Under the pieces are notes generated by a model that was given only the letters and a program-made list of their open reading frames with translations, was not told the DNA's origin and made no database searches. Made by a program: the position numbers and the translations under genes. Below are positions 43,435 through 51,154 of a stretch of DNA of 51,154 bases, piece after piece (the first letter of the stretch is position 1; every line of letters begins with the position of its first letter). This DNA comes from Verrucomicrobiales bacterium (lineage in GTDB: Bacteria > Verrucomicrobiota > Verrucomicrobiia > Verrucomicrobiales > DEV007), in contig JANQJH010000503.1 in assembly GCA_028281705.1 (NCBI GenBank), forward strand, positions 1 to 51,154, given 5' to 3'.

Positions 43435-44895
43435 TCAAAACAGCTCCTTGATCGGCTGACCCTCGAGGATGGCCCTGGAGATTTCGGGAGGTAACAGATC
43501 CGGCGAGACGCGAAGTTCAGCCGCATCAAACAGGGTGTGCAACACGGTCGCCAGGAGGTTTTCCGGCCCATAGGGTTCGGTGATCGGGCGACTCCCCGTT
43601 CGGTCGGACTGACCGACGACCTGCCCCATCTTCAGGCCGCCGCCCGCGAGCAGCAGTGGGGTCAAGCCGCCATGATGATCCGTGCCGGCGTCCCGGTTTT
43701 TCTTGATCGGCGAGCGCCCCATTTCCCCCGTGATGACCAACAGGATCTGATCGCTGAGGCCACGTGCCTCAACGTCATCGAGAAACGCGGCCACCGCGTG
43801 ATCCATCTGAGCTCCGAGCGTTTGCATGCCGACCACCGTCCCGGGATTGTTGGCACCACGCCCGTGAAAATCCCAACTGGAATCGACCACCGTGACGAAC
43901 CCGCACCCAGCCTCACACAGACGCCGAGCCAGCAGCATCTCTTTGCCTAGCAGATTCGTCCAACGCGCTTGATCGACGAGCTTCTTCTTCCCCTTGTAGA
44001 GAAAGTACTTACCGCCTTCATGGTAGTCCGCCATGTTGAAGAGATGGCTCGTATCATACTTCGCCAGGGTTTTGGGATCCTCCTTGGATAAGTCAAAGGC
44101 GTCGGACACACCGCGGAGGAGCAAATCGTAAGCCTGACGTTCCACTTGACTCATCCCGTTGATCTCACCGGCCCAATCGAGGTGACGCTTCAATCCGTCG
44201 AGTTTTCTCATCAACTGATAACGATCCACAAACCGGTCGCGCGGCAACTTCAACTCGAAGTTACTCAACGATTCACGACCTCCGTCCGCCACAAACCCCT
44301 TGTAGGGACTGCCCAAACTTCCTGCCCCCGCCACTTGTTGCTTGATTCGGGGCAGCCCAAACGTTGGGGTCGGCGAACCGAGTTTCAGGCCCGGCTGCAC
44401 AGCCTCGGGAACCACGACCGTATTCATCGGCACCCCGGTCAAAGGATGAAAGGCACCGGCGCCAAGCGCACACATCGCTCCCATTGCCGCTCCCGACGGA
44501 TGCCTGCCGGTCAAGATCGGAAGATGATTGTGACTCCCATCATTGGTCGCAAAGGAACGGACCACGGCCAAGCGATCAGCCCGTTGCGCCAATTGCGGCA
44601 ACGTGCCGCCAAACCAGACACCCGGAAGTTTCGTCCGAACCTCGCCCGTGCAACTCCGGTTGTCGCTCGCCACATCGATCTTGGGATCAAAGGTTTCAAT
44701 CTGCGGCGGGCCGCCTTGCAGGAAGAGAAAGACGACGGATTTATTCTTGAACAAATTCCGCTCCATGGCCGCCTGCGACCGCGTCTGCAGCAACCCCGGC
44801 AATGCCAGTCCGCCGAGGCTCCCAATCCGAAGAAAATCGCGGCGGCCCATCAGGGACGATCCTTGAGCAAATCTTCGGTCGGTAATGGTAAGCAT
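43435..44895 (-). CDS. Tat-exported DUF1501 protein, second copy
   Basis: The 486-residue product has a Tat signal GRRDFLRIGSLGGLALPGLL (Arg18-Arg19). The DUF1501 body shows VVFLFLQGGPPQIETFDPK, the LAVVRSFATNDGSHNHLP block, VDSSWDFHGRGAN, VITGEMGRSP and GTDHHGGLTPLLLAGGG. It shares only motifs with the copy at 19434, so the two are distinct subfamilies. AAGGA lies 7 bases before ATG 44895 and supports that start. No DUF1549/DUF1553 partner is adjacent. Fold relatives are alkaline phosphatases and sulfatases; the substrate is unknown. Confidence 0.93.
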   Translation of the reverse strand: MLTITDRRFAQGSSLMGRRDFLRIGSLGGLALPGLLQTRSQAAMERNLFKNKSVVFLFLQGGPPQIETFDPKIDVASDNRSCTGEVRTKLPGVWFGGTLPQLAQRADRLAVVRSFATNDGSHNHLPILTGRHPSGAAMGAMCALGAGAFHPLTGVPMNTVVVPEAVQPGLKLGSPTPTFGLPRIKQQVAGAGSLGSPYKGFVADGGRESLSNFELKLPRDRFVDRYQLMRKLDGLKRHLDWAGEINGMSQVERQAYDLLLRGVSDAFDLSKEDPKTLAKYDTSHLFNMADYHEGGKYFLYKGKKKLVDQARWTNLLGKEMLLARRLCEAGCGFVTVVDSSWDFHGRGANNPGTVVGMQTLGAQMDHAVAAFLDDVEARGLSDQILLVITGEMGRSPIKKNRDAGTDHHGGLTPLLLAGGGLKMGQVVGQSDRTGSRPITEPYGPENLLATVLHTLFDAAELRVSPDLLPPEISRAILEGQPIKELF

Positions 44896-45032
44896 GATCC
44901 AGTCCTTGAACTCAGCTCAGCATAGCGCAACGCCGTGACAACGTCGAATCCAGTCTGGAACACCAAGCCCATGCTGACAAGGAAAGATCGATCCTAGTTC
45001 ATCGGCCGAGGGATACCATTCGTGGATGAAAC

Positions 45033-45267
45033 TACTCCCCGATTTTCCTACCCTCTCGGTAGGTGGCAACCACTTCGATTTCGCCTATGATGTGATCGTT
45101 AAACTTTTCGAGTTCTTCTGCCGGGATCCAATATTCCGTAAGGGGCGACGCACCCACACATTGCTCTTCATACCGGGCCAGAAAGCCGCATCGACCTCGA
45201 AACGCGCGATATGGCCCAGTTCGCCTTCCCTGGCATGCATTCCAGTCCAGTCCCGGGCACGCCTCAC
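45033..45267 (-). pseudogene. Frameshifted remnant of a small conserved gene
   Basis: One frame reads AREGELGHIARFEVDAAF and, after a change of frame near 45188, another continues LARYEEQCVGASPLTEYWIP and AEELEKFNDHIIGEIEVVAT to a TAG at 45033-45035. The joined sequence reads like a compact conserved protein ending in WIPAEELEKFN-HIIGEIEVVA, a pattern I associate from memory with hypothetical proteins in cyanobacteria and planctomycetes, function unknown. No N-terminal start region was identified. It is probably a degraded gene, but the small size leaves doubt. Confidence 0.4.
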
Positions 45268-45271
45268 CAGA

Positions 45272-47086
45272 TTATTCCGCCCCCTGGGTATTTTCCACTT
45301 TCAAAATCTCGGCCTTCTTCTGCTCCAGCTTTGACACGAGGTTGGAGTCGCCCAATTCTTTGGCAAGACCAATCGCCTTGGCAATCGCTTTGAACGCTGC
45401 CTCAGGTTGTCCTGCGGCGAGATAGGCGGTAGCCAGCGTTTCAAACTGGTTCGCATTGCCTTCCTTTCCAAGCGCAACCGCGCGCTGGGCCAAGTCGATT
45501 GCACGCACTGGATCTCGGCGATTCGGATCAGCATGGGTTGCCAACAGGTAGGAAAGATTGTTTAGCCCGTTCACATGGTCACCGTCATGACGCACTGTCG
45601 CTTCGAGTGACATCATGGCAGCCTCGACCTCTCCACGCTTTAATGCGCAGAGCGATAACGCATAGTGCGCTTCAGCGTGATTGGCACCCGAATCCTCCGC
45701 GAGGACCCGTTGGAGTTCGACTTCGGCGGCATCGATCTGGCCCAACGCCTGGAGTGTTTCACCCAATCCCACCCGCGCCTCGTGAAACGCCGGTTTGTAG
45801 CGCAGGGAGTCCTGGTAGGCGCGAGCCGCGAGGGGCGGGTCGATCCCTTGAAAGGCAACACCCTGTCGAAACAGAGCATAAGCCTCGTAGTCGCTTGCCG
45901 TTCCCTGGACCCGTTCATGCGGCAGACGATGACCTCCCAAAGACAGCGCCCGCTCCCAACGCTCGTCAAGTGACCGCTCCGCGATGGCGGCGTCATCCAG
46001 TACCGTATCGATGTCCACGACTCCTTTGTATACGGCCACCACTTGATTTCGTGGATTGATCAAAAAGCTAGTGGGGACGGGCAGATCCAGATTGAGAGTG
46101 CTCAACTGATCGGCAACCTGCTGATACGCGGCTACCAAGTTTTTCGTAGCCAGACCTCCCCGATGTGGAAAGTCCGCCTTCTGGAGAAATTCCTCGACGT
46201 CCACAGCACTAAAAATTCCGGCCCCAGAGTTCAATGCGTCCACTGCCAAAGCGAGCACGTGAATGTTCGCCGCCTCCAGATCGGCCGCCCGCTCCGCAAT
46301 TCCTTTAAGCTCCTCCAAACACGGGGCGCACCAAGTCGCCCAGAGATTCAACCAGGTCCATTGTCCAGACGCCACCCATCTCACCGGTTGGCCCTGGAAG
46401 GTTTGATAGGTGATCTCAGGCGCCTGAAACAACGTGATTGGTGAAATCCTAACTTCAGGATCCGATTTGGGGAGCTCCAACGGCATCGGTCTGAGAGCCG
46501 ATGGTTGGCGGTTGGGAACGCTCCAAATTCGAGGTCGCCCTCCCTCGGGCAAGAGATAGCGTTGGTTTGGCTCGAGGCCGACAAAGCTCTCCACGGTCTC
46601 CAGCCCCCTCCGGGGCCACCGCACCACAACCTTGTCAATTGCCACCTCGCCAGTCCCGAGGCCGAAATGCAACCACTTGCTGGACTGCGAGACAAACCCT
46701 TCGCCCGCCCGCACCGTCTTGATCAGCCGGTGGCCAGCCTCGGACCTCAGGATCACCTCGACCCGGGCACCAACGGCATCCCGATTCGTGGTGATGCCGT
46801 TCCCCTCCAGACGCAGGGCGAGATACTGTCCCGATCGGCGTCCGGCCTCGTTCCGCATGAGGCGCAGCCGGGGAGCGCTTCGGTTTCCCAGCCAGACATC
46901 GAGGTCTCCATCTTGTTCCCAATCTAGCACAGCCACAGAGCGCCCGTCATCGGCATAGTCGAGGCCCGAAAGGGCGGAGATATTGGCGAATCCAGTCCCT
47001 TCATGATCGCGGTTTCCCACATTGAGAAAACAGCAATTGCGCTCGTTCCCACTCCAAGACCGACCCGCCCGCAACATCGAAGACAA
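45272..47086 (-). CDS. 3' part of a split FG-GAP/UnbV gene: FG-GAP/UnbV end, thioredoxin-like domain and TPR repeats
   Basis: The 604-residue frame (nominal TTG start 47086) continues the frame of the gene at 47174-49060 after an in-frame TGA. It contains the last FG-GAP-like repeat (DYADDGRSVAVLDWEQDGDLD), the ASPIC/UnbV domain (NAVGARVEV-type region, here RDAVGARVEVI, to VVVRWPRRGLETVES), a TlpA-like thioredoxin domain with NLWATWCAPCLEEL and VPTSFLINP, and C-terminal tetratricopeptide repeats (about 400-590). The CxxC is the redox site. Without the upstream signal peptide this part would not be exported, so it is probably not expressed as a separate working protein. Functions of this architecture are unknown. 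Confidence 0.75.
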   Translation of the reverse strand: MSSMLRAGRSWSGNERNCCFLNVGNRDHEGTGFANISALSGLDYADDGRSVAVLDWEQDGDLDVWLGNRSAPRLRLMRNEAGRRSGQYLALRLEGNGITTNRDAVGARVEVILRSEAGHRLIKTVRAGEGFVSQSSKWLHFGLGTGEVAIDKVVVRWPRRGLETVESFVGLEPNQRYLLPEGGRPRIWSVPNRQPSALRPMPLELPKSDPEVRISPITLFQAPEITYQTFQGQPVRWVASGQWTWLNLWATWCAPCLEELKGIAERAADLEAANIHVLALAVDALNSGAGIFSAVDVEEFLQKADFPHRGGLATKNLVAAYQQVADQLSTLNLDLPVPTSFLINPRNQVVAVYKGVVDIDTVLDDAAIAERSLDERWERALSLGGHRLPHERVQGTASDYEAYALFRQGVAFQGIDPPLAARAYQDSLRYKPAFHEARVGLGETLQALGQIDAAEVELQRVLAEDSGANHAEAHYALSLCALKRGEVEAAMMSLEATVRHDGDHVNGLNNLSYLLATHADPNRRDPVRAIDLAQRAVALGKEGNANQFETLATAYLAAGQPEAAFKAIAKAIGLAKELGDSNLVSKLEQKKAEILKVENTQGAE

Positions 47087-47173
47087 ATCACGAGCCCTGC
47101 GCCCATGTTCCGAATCAGATCCGGCAGGATCACCAGTTGGAGCTCGCGGCAGAACCTGACGCCAGAAAAAGCT

Positions 47174-49060
47174 TCACAAGTCTCCCGATTCCGGTCCGGT
47201 GATGTAGCCGTTGGCCACGACCAGATCTTCCCAACCATCGTTGTTGATATCGATAAACGGTGAACTCCAAGCCCACCGACCCATGACCACGCCCGAATCC
47301 TCACTCACATCGACGAACTGTCCAACACTTCCCTCGTTTCTGAGGAGAGTGTTGCCCCGCGCATACTGCAAGTAGTTCAGTCTGGCGTCCTCGGTCATGC
47401 CTGGCCGGAAGCGCGACTGAGGCACGATACGCTTGCCTGCCGCTGACCACATATTGGCGATGTAGGCGTCCATCCAACCATCTCGATCGTAATCACCCCA
47501 CGAGATAGACATTCCAAAGGCGCTGTCTTCGGCTCCCACCCTACCTGCAATCTCGACAAAGCGACGCTCCCCAGATGCCTCGACATCCTGGCGGTAGAGA
47601 CAATTGCGACCGAAGTCGTTCGCCACGTACAAGTCCGGATCGCCGTCGTTATCAAAGTCCTCCCACGAAGCGGCGAAGGTCAGGCGTCGATTCCCCAGAT
47701 CCAGGCCCGAGATGGCGGTGACATCCTCGAATTTCCAGCGACTTCCGTTTACTTGGTTTCGGAAGAGAGCGTTAGCCCCTCCCTTGTTGAAATCCAGATA
47801 GTCACCTGCGATGACAGGCGATGAGCCGACGCGACGAAGCGGAGCATCCTTGTGATAGGTACAGGCAAAGACATCGATAAGACCGTCCTCGTCATAATCA
47901 GCGGCAGCCAGGTGAGTGGTCTGTTGTGGCATCGGCAGGCCACAACGAACCTCGAAACGACTCCCCTCATTACTGGCAATCATCACGCTGCTGACCAAGG
48001 CTGCAACCAGGTCTTGATCGCCATCATTATCGAGGTCCACAAAGAGAGCACTACGGCAGCCTTCTAGCCAATCGACCCCCCATTCCTCCGCACGATCGAG
48101 CAAGGTCGAATCCGATTGCTGAAGGAGCAATCGATTGGGCACCCCTCTGCTCTCACATACGTACATGTCCTCTCGACCGTCCCCGTCAACGTCCCCGACC
48201 GCTACCCCGAGAACGCCCCAGAGATCGATATCATACCGCACGGGCATCCGCTGCTGCCAGTGGCCTGCTCCACGCAACAACTGCGTCTCGAAACACCCAT
48301 TATTTTCCAACGCAGATCTTGTACAATCCGTAAAGAGGCTCTCTGCATTTTCCTGGACGATGCGTTCGAGCTCCACGATTTCCACCGACCTTAACGCTAG
48401 CTCATGACCGTCAATCAGCCATCTCACATCCATTTGCGCATGCACAAGCTGCCTCTCGCCAGATGTTGCAGACCAGGCCTCCGTACGGACCCGCGTCACG
48501 GCATGCTCATCATCGAAATCAACCCCAGTGACCTTGAACTCCACCCGGCGTTCGATTGAACTCGAAATCAAGAGCCGCTTGCCCAGGTATCCCATGCCCT
48601 CGGGACTCTGGACCACATGGTCTGCGCCTCCTGCCCTCGAGACGTAGCGGACCAGCGGCTTCAACTCGGATCCACCCAGCTGCTGCTCCTGCACCACGCG
48701 ATCCCGCACGCCCACCCCCCCGACAAACTCTCCTACTGTGCCACCACTCCTACCTACAAGCTCTCGAGCCAATTGCTTCAGCTTCCCACCCGCCGCAGAG
48801 GCGATCATCTCTGACCTCCATCCGTCTTGGCTGGGATCGTCGAACTCCTCACGTGGGCTGATACTCAACACAATAGGAACCCGCTGTTCCTTCGGATCTG
48901 CTGCAGAACCCGAATCCTCCATCGTCGCCGTACCTCGCCTTTCACACGCCACAATGAGGGCGCACAACATCCCAAGGATCACGCCGCAAACTAGTGGCGC
49001 AGGGCGACGCGGGGTATCGGATGCCGTTCGGCACAAAGAGTCAACCGTGGTCCGACCCAT
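47174..49060 (-). CDS. 5' part of a split FG-GAP/UnbV gene: lipoprotein with FG-GAP propeller
   Basis: From ATG 49060 the product is about 628 residues. The signal peptide ends LCALIVAC, a lipobox predicting a lipoprotein anchored at Cys. An unassigned ~200-residue domain follows, then FG-GAP/VCBS calcium-binding repeats with AVGDVDGDGREDMYV, FVDLDNDGDQDLVAA, AADYDEDGLIDVFA, WEDFDNDGDPDLYVAND, WGDYDRDGWMDAYI and INNDGWEDLVVANGYITG. It stops at TGA 47174-47176 in GPESGDL, a point where relatives normally continue into SFFWRQV; the same frame does continue, as SFFWRQVLPRAP, through 29 codons to the next open frame. The full gene of about 1263 codons would be lipoprotein, propeller, UnbV, thioredoxin, TPR. 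Confidence 0.8.
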   Translation of the reverse strand: MGRTTVDSLCRTASDTPRRPAPLVCGVILGMLCALIVACERRGTATMEDSGSAADPKEQRVPIVLSISPREEFDDPSQDGWRSEMIASAAGGKLKQLARELVGRSGGTVGEFVGGVGVRDRVVQEQQLGGSELKPLVRYVSRAGGADHVVQSPEGMGYLGKRLLISSSIERRVEFKVTGVDFDDEHAVTRVRTEAWSATSGERQLVHAQMDVRWLIDGHELALRSVEIVELERIVQENAESLFTDCTRSALENNGCFETQLLRGAGHWQQRMPVRYDIDLWGVLGVAVGDVDGDGREDMYVCESRGVPNRLLLQQSDSTLLDRAEEWGVDWLEGCRSALFVDLDNDGDQDLVAALVSSVMIASNEGSRFEVRCGLPMPQQTTHLAAADYDEDGLIDVFACTYHKDAPLRRVGSSPVIAGDYLDFNKGGANALFRNQVNGSRWKFEDVTAISGLDLGNRRLTFAASWEDFDNDGDPDLYVANDFGRNCLYRQDVEASGERRFVEIAGRVGAEDSAFGMSISWGDYDRDGWMDAYIANMWSAAGKRIVPQSRFRPGMTEDARLNYLQYARGNTLLRNEGSVGQFVDVSEDSGVVMGRWAWSSPFIDINNDGWEDLVVANGYITGPESGDL

Positions 49061-49099
49061 CGAGGTTCCGGCCAAACCGGCAGGGTGAGAGAGTCGATC

Positions 49100-49651
49100 T
49101 CAGCTGACTGGTGACGGACGGCGCCTCCGTCGCCGGAGGCACACCGCACATCCGAGAAGGAGTGAGGTCAGAAATGCTGAGGACTCAGGGACAACGGCAG
49201 AGGTAATCGCGATAGGCTGAAAGCCAGCAGAAACGGCTGGAATCGACGGTCCACCGATTGCCCCTTCCAGCCGAGCCTGCGCTCCTGCACTCCAGCTCAA
49301 ATAGGAAATCGGCGATCCCGATCCCGTAAGAGTACGCGTCCCGTCTGTATCGCTGACCCGGACTTCCAAAAACCCGCCGGATACGGTGTTGCTCGTAACC
49401 GTAAGGTCCGTCGAAGTGGGAGAAGCAAGGGCCAAACCTGTATCCTGAAACGTACTGCTATCCCCCGTACCCCCGACTCCAGTGAGCTGCCAAACGGCAT
49501 CCGAGAAGTTGACCGTCCCTGTGTCGCTACCTGAAAACGTGATGCTCTTTGCCGTGGTATCGACCACCATGATGATGTCGGCTCGGGAGAACTGCGCCAA
49601 ACATGCCAACAATGCTAGACTCAGTATGCGAATACAATGGTTCGAATTCAT
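49100..49651 (-). CDS. Exported protein with a PEP-CTERM-like (VPES) sorting tail
   Basis: From ATG 49651 the product is 183 residues: signal peptide (about 1-24, ending QFSRAD), a Ser/Thr/Gly-rich body, and a C-terminal sorting tail of VVPESSAF, a hydrophobic helix LTSLLLGCAVCL and RRRRRR. This has the PEP-CTERM/VPEP plan recognised by exosortase, with the motif varied from PEP to PES. Such proteins go to the cell surface or exopolysaccharide matrix. It is likely a structural or adhesive surface protein. It lies 40 bases downstream of the split gene in reading direction order (gene above it on the same strand), with no clear operon. Confidence 0.75.
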   Translation of the reverse strand: MNSNHCIRILSLALLACLAQFSRADIIMVVDTTAKSITFSGSDTGTVNFSDAVWQLTGVGGTGDSSTFQDTGLALASPTSTDLTVTSNTVSGGFLEVRVSDTDGTRTLTGSGSPISYLSWSAGAQARLEGAIGGPSIPAVSAGFQPIAITSAVVPESSAFLTSLLLGCAVCLRRRRRRPSPVS

Positions 49652-49827
49652 GTTAGACAAACGGGAAGGAAGGGAAGAGATGGCCTTCGACTTGAAATCA
49701 AAGATCGGCCCCCGATGATTGGGAGCCGCACGAAACCTGTCAAGCCCATTGTAGGAATTCTTGAGCGCCTCTGTCTTAGAAAGACAGAGATCGGGATTCG
49801 CCGTGAACGCCTACAAAGGAAGGATCG

Positions 49828-50193
49828 TCAGGTCCAGCCAAACTTCAGAAGCGATCTTTCACATTTGGGGCACGGTGTCCTTAAGAGGTCGATGTCGATG
49901 TTCGCGATGTGACATATCGGGCAATAGACACCGTCGCCTGGAATCCCGATCGATTCCCGCAGTGACGAAAGCCGATCCGCAACTTCATAAGTCTCCTCAT
50001 CAGTCGCTTCGGATGGCGGAAGGCCTTGGCTCGTTGGATCCGGGATGCTCACGTTGAGAAGTATCGTCTCGACCCAATCGTCGGCCTTGAGAGAGAGGTT
50101 GTCGTCGAATGCCTCAGTGATGTCTACCTGGCTGAAGGAAATCTCCTGCGGCGAAACGACTTCCTGTTTTGGTTTTCGCTTGAATGGCCACAT
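49828..50193 (-). CDS. Hypothetical small protein with C-terminal zinc ribbon
   Basis: The 121-residue product begins MWPFKRKPKQE, a cytoplasmic-type start, has an acidic middle (ITEAFDDNLSLKADDW, SEATDEETYEVADRL) and ends in CPIC...CPKC about 20 residues apart, a likely zinc ribbon. I do not recognise the family. It stands on the minus strand just after the toxin gene at 50219, with 25 bases between. Acidic middle and zinc end suggest a protein-binding role, which is guesswork. Confidence 0.6.
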   Translation of the reverse strand: MWPFKRKPKQEVVSPQEISFSQVDITEAFDDNLSLKADDWVETILLNVSIPDPTSQGLPPSEATDEETYEVADRLSSLRESIGIPGDGVYCPICHIANIDIDLLRTPCPKCERSLLKFGWT

Positions 50194-50218
50194 GAGGATC
50201 TCTAATCTCTAACGTTAT

Positions 50219-50521
50219 TCAGTTCACTCCAGAGGACTCTCGACCTCTGACGCCTGGCAGGTGCGATCCAGTAATCCACGCCAACCGTCGAGCCAAATCC
50301 TCTCCGTCCATCGTGTAGTAAACGGCATACGGAAATCGTTTGGAAAGGAGACGATGATACCCGAACACGTTCTGGTGCACTCCTGCATAGAGAAGGAGAG
50401 AGTCGATATCGGAGAAGAGGGAATCCTGAAAATAATCGCCTAGACCTTCCTGTTGCTGCTCGTAGAACGACCATCCCCGCCTCAGATCATCAAGAGCGGA
50501 CGGGAGAATCTTCAGCCTCAT
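50219..50521 (-). CDS. ParE/RelE-type toxin, possibly with altered C-terminus
   Basis: From ATG 50521 the product is 100 residues: MRLKILPSALDDLRRGWSFY, EQQQEGLGDYFQDSLFSDID, LLLYAGVHQNVFGYHRLLSK and RFPYAVYYTMDGE match the ParE-like partner of TIGR02574 antitoxins. After that the family normally goes on to a VLD-C-R-D-P strand; here the frame reads LARRLAWITGSHLPG, whereas the neighbouring frame gives a WRGLLDRT-like piece. A frameshift near 50298 is therefore possible. Its ATG overlaps the antitoxin stop by four bases. Confidence 0.7.
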   Translation of the reverse strand: MRLKILPSALDDLRRGWSFYEQQQEGLGDYFQDSLFSDIDSLLLYAGVHQNVFGYHRLLSKRFPYAVYYTMDGEDLARRLAWITGSHLPGVRGRESSGVN

Positions 50522-50736
50522 TTCCGATCTGTCCGCAGAATCTCCTTGGCGTCCTCCCAATCAAGCGGCTGTTCGATCCCATCCGCGACGCGTGCCTCAG
50601 TTTCGCGCAACCGATCGGCGTGCCATGAGGGAGAACTGAGATCGGCGTCTCCTGCGGAGAGATCCTCCCACAGCATCTCCATGACCTTGAGCTTTTCCTG
50701 CCTGGAAAGCTGGCGAATATCGGATGCGGTGACCAT
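50518..50736 (-). CDS. Antitoxin, putative addiction module component family (TIGR02574)
   Basis: The 72-residue product shows the family core: LSRQEKLKVMEMLWEDLSAG, then PSWHADRLRETEARVADGIE and LDWEDAKEILR. These small helical antitoxins precede a ParE/RelE toxin and bind its active site through the C-terminal helix. The pair overlaps by four bases, the usual coupled layout. Start ATG 50736. Together with the pair at 42840-43318 this is the second toxin-antitoxin locus in 8 kb. Confidence 0.85.
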   Translation of the reverse strand: MVTASDIRQLSRQEKLKVMEMLWEDLSAGDADLSSPSWHADRLRETEARVADGIEQPLDWEDAKEILRTDRK

Positions 50737-50891
50737 GAGTTCAATCTAGCCAGATCCATCCGTGCGCGTCAACCCGGCGGCCGATCGTCCTCCTTCATGA
50801 TCTCGGACTCTTCTCGCCTTCCACCAATTGCGCCTCTATCTCATATGGATAGCGCACACTTCCGGGAGGACCTACTCGAACCAACAACCCA

Positions 50892-51154
50892 TCATTTCTT
50901 CGCCGGAGTCCACGTCACCTTGAGATCATCAAAGAGAATCTCCTTCCCCGAATAAGGCGTCCCCCAAACCGATGCCTTGCCCTGCCCAGACGCCCCGCCT
51001 TCTTCACCCTCATACACCAACGACGGCTTCGAAGGCGACTCGCTCCCCTCGGTCCAGCACCAGGCCTCAACCTTGGGTGCCTTCCCCTCCTCCTGAATCA
51101 GCGCCAGCTTCAAGGTACACCACTTTCCCGATTCCCAAACCAGGGGAGCCGTCT
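50892..51154 (-). CDS. 3' end of an exported-type protein with a laminin-G/DUF1080-like C-terminal domain (partial)
   Basis: The frame is open from the window edge to the stop at 50892 and gives about 87 residues, beginning TAPLVWESGKWCTLKLALIQ and ending KEILFDDLKVTWTPAKK. The pattern of W-tLKL, a VEAWCW segment and FDD-KV-W is like the concanavalin-like sheet seen at the end of 3-keto-disaccharide-hydrolase-type and PQQ-repeat proteins. The rest of the gene lies outside the window, so the product cannot be named. Confidence 0.45.
   Translation of the reverse strand, partial: TAPLVWESGKWCTLKLALIQEEGKAPKVEAWCWTEGSESPSKPSLVYEGEEGGASGQGKASVWGTPYSGKEILFDDLKVTWTPAKK

Noticed and set aside
47174..47176. 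TGA as a selenocysteine codon
   Set aside because: No SECIS-like hairpin with the bacterial spacing is seen after the TGA, and no FG-GAP/UnbV selenoprotein is known to me; nonsense mutation or error is simpler.

Overview
The window looks like a chromosomal segment of a GC-rich member of the Verrucomicrobiota. Pointers to this phylum are two DUF1501 twin-arginine proteins, a sulfatase, very large secreted proteins with PA14, lamin-tail and CotH domains, a VPES-type C-terminal sorting tail, and a TGTTC-N4-GAACA operator in front of a photoproduct-lyase-like gene (the form reported for verrucomicrobial LexA, from memory). I saw no rRNA, tRNA or CRISPR array.

Layout. 1-1.9 kb: an IS1380-like insertion sequence (122-1867) with 5-bp target duplication; its transposase is broken by one in-frame TAA. 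1.9-9.6 kb: a ~2550-residue secreted mosaic enzyme (sugar dehydrogenase, dihaem domain, SGNH esterase, PA14 and discoidin modules). 9.8-13.7 kb: housekeeping (rplM-rpsI, gcvT-gcvH) plus two membrane proteins. 13.8-16.8 kb: lactonase, Gfo/Idh/MocA oxidoreductase, HIT protein. 17-19.3 kb: nrdR with a small ATP-cone-like partner, under a near-perfect NrdR box, divergent from a radical SAM gene under an SOS-type operator. 19.4-24.9 kb: DUF1501 gene, an AT-rich inverted-repeat island, and a probable operon rex-ogg-tonB-exbB-exbD. 25-28.4 kb: an M29-like aminopeptidase and ptsH-ptsI. 28.7-31.4 kb: argB, a DUF167 gene and a sulfatase, then ~600 bp of gene-free repeats.

32-42.7 kb is the most interesting block: two tandem, translationally coupled ~1500-residue CotH-kinase/lamin-tail proteins, divergent from an overlapping pair encoding a DUF4956 membrane protein and a VTC-type polyphosphate polymerase. 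Together they suggest an envelope system joining polyphosphate synthesis to secreted kinase-like proteins.

42.8-51.1 kb is accessory: two toxin-antitoxin pairs, a second DUF1501 gene, a FG-GAP/UnbV-thioredoxin-TPR gene split by one in-frame TGA, a frameshifted remnant, a C-terminally anchored exported protein and the 3' end of another exported protein. Functions are read from motifs by eye; start codons differ from the longest possible ORF where signal peptides, Shine-Dalgarno sites or family lengths argue for it.
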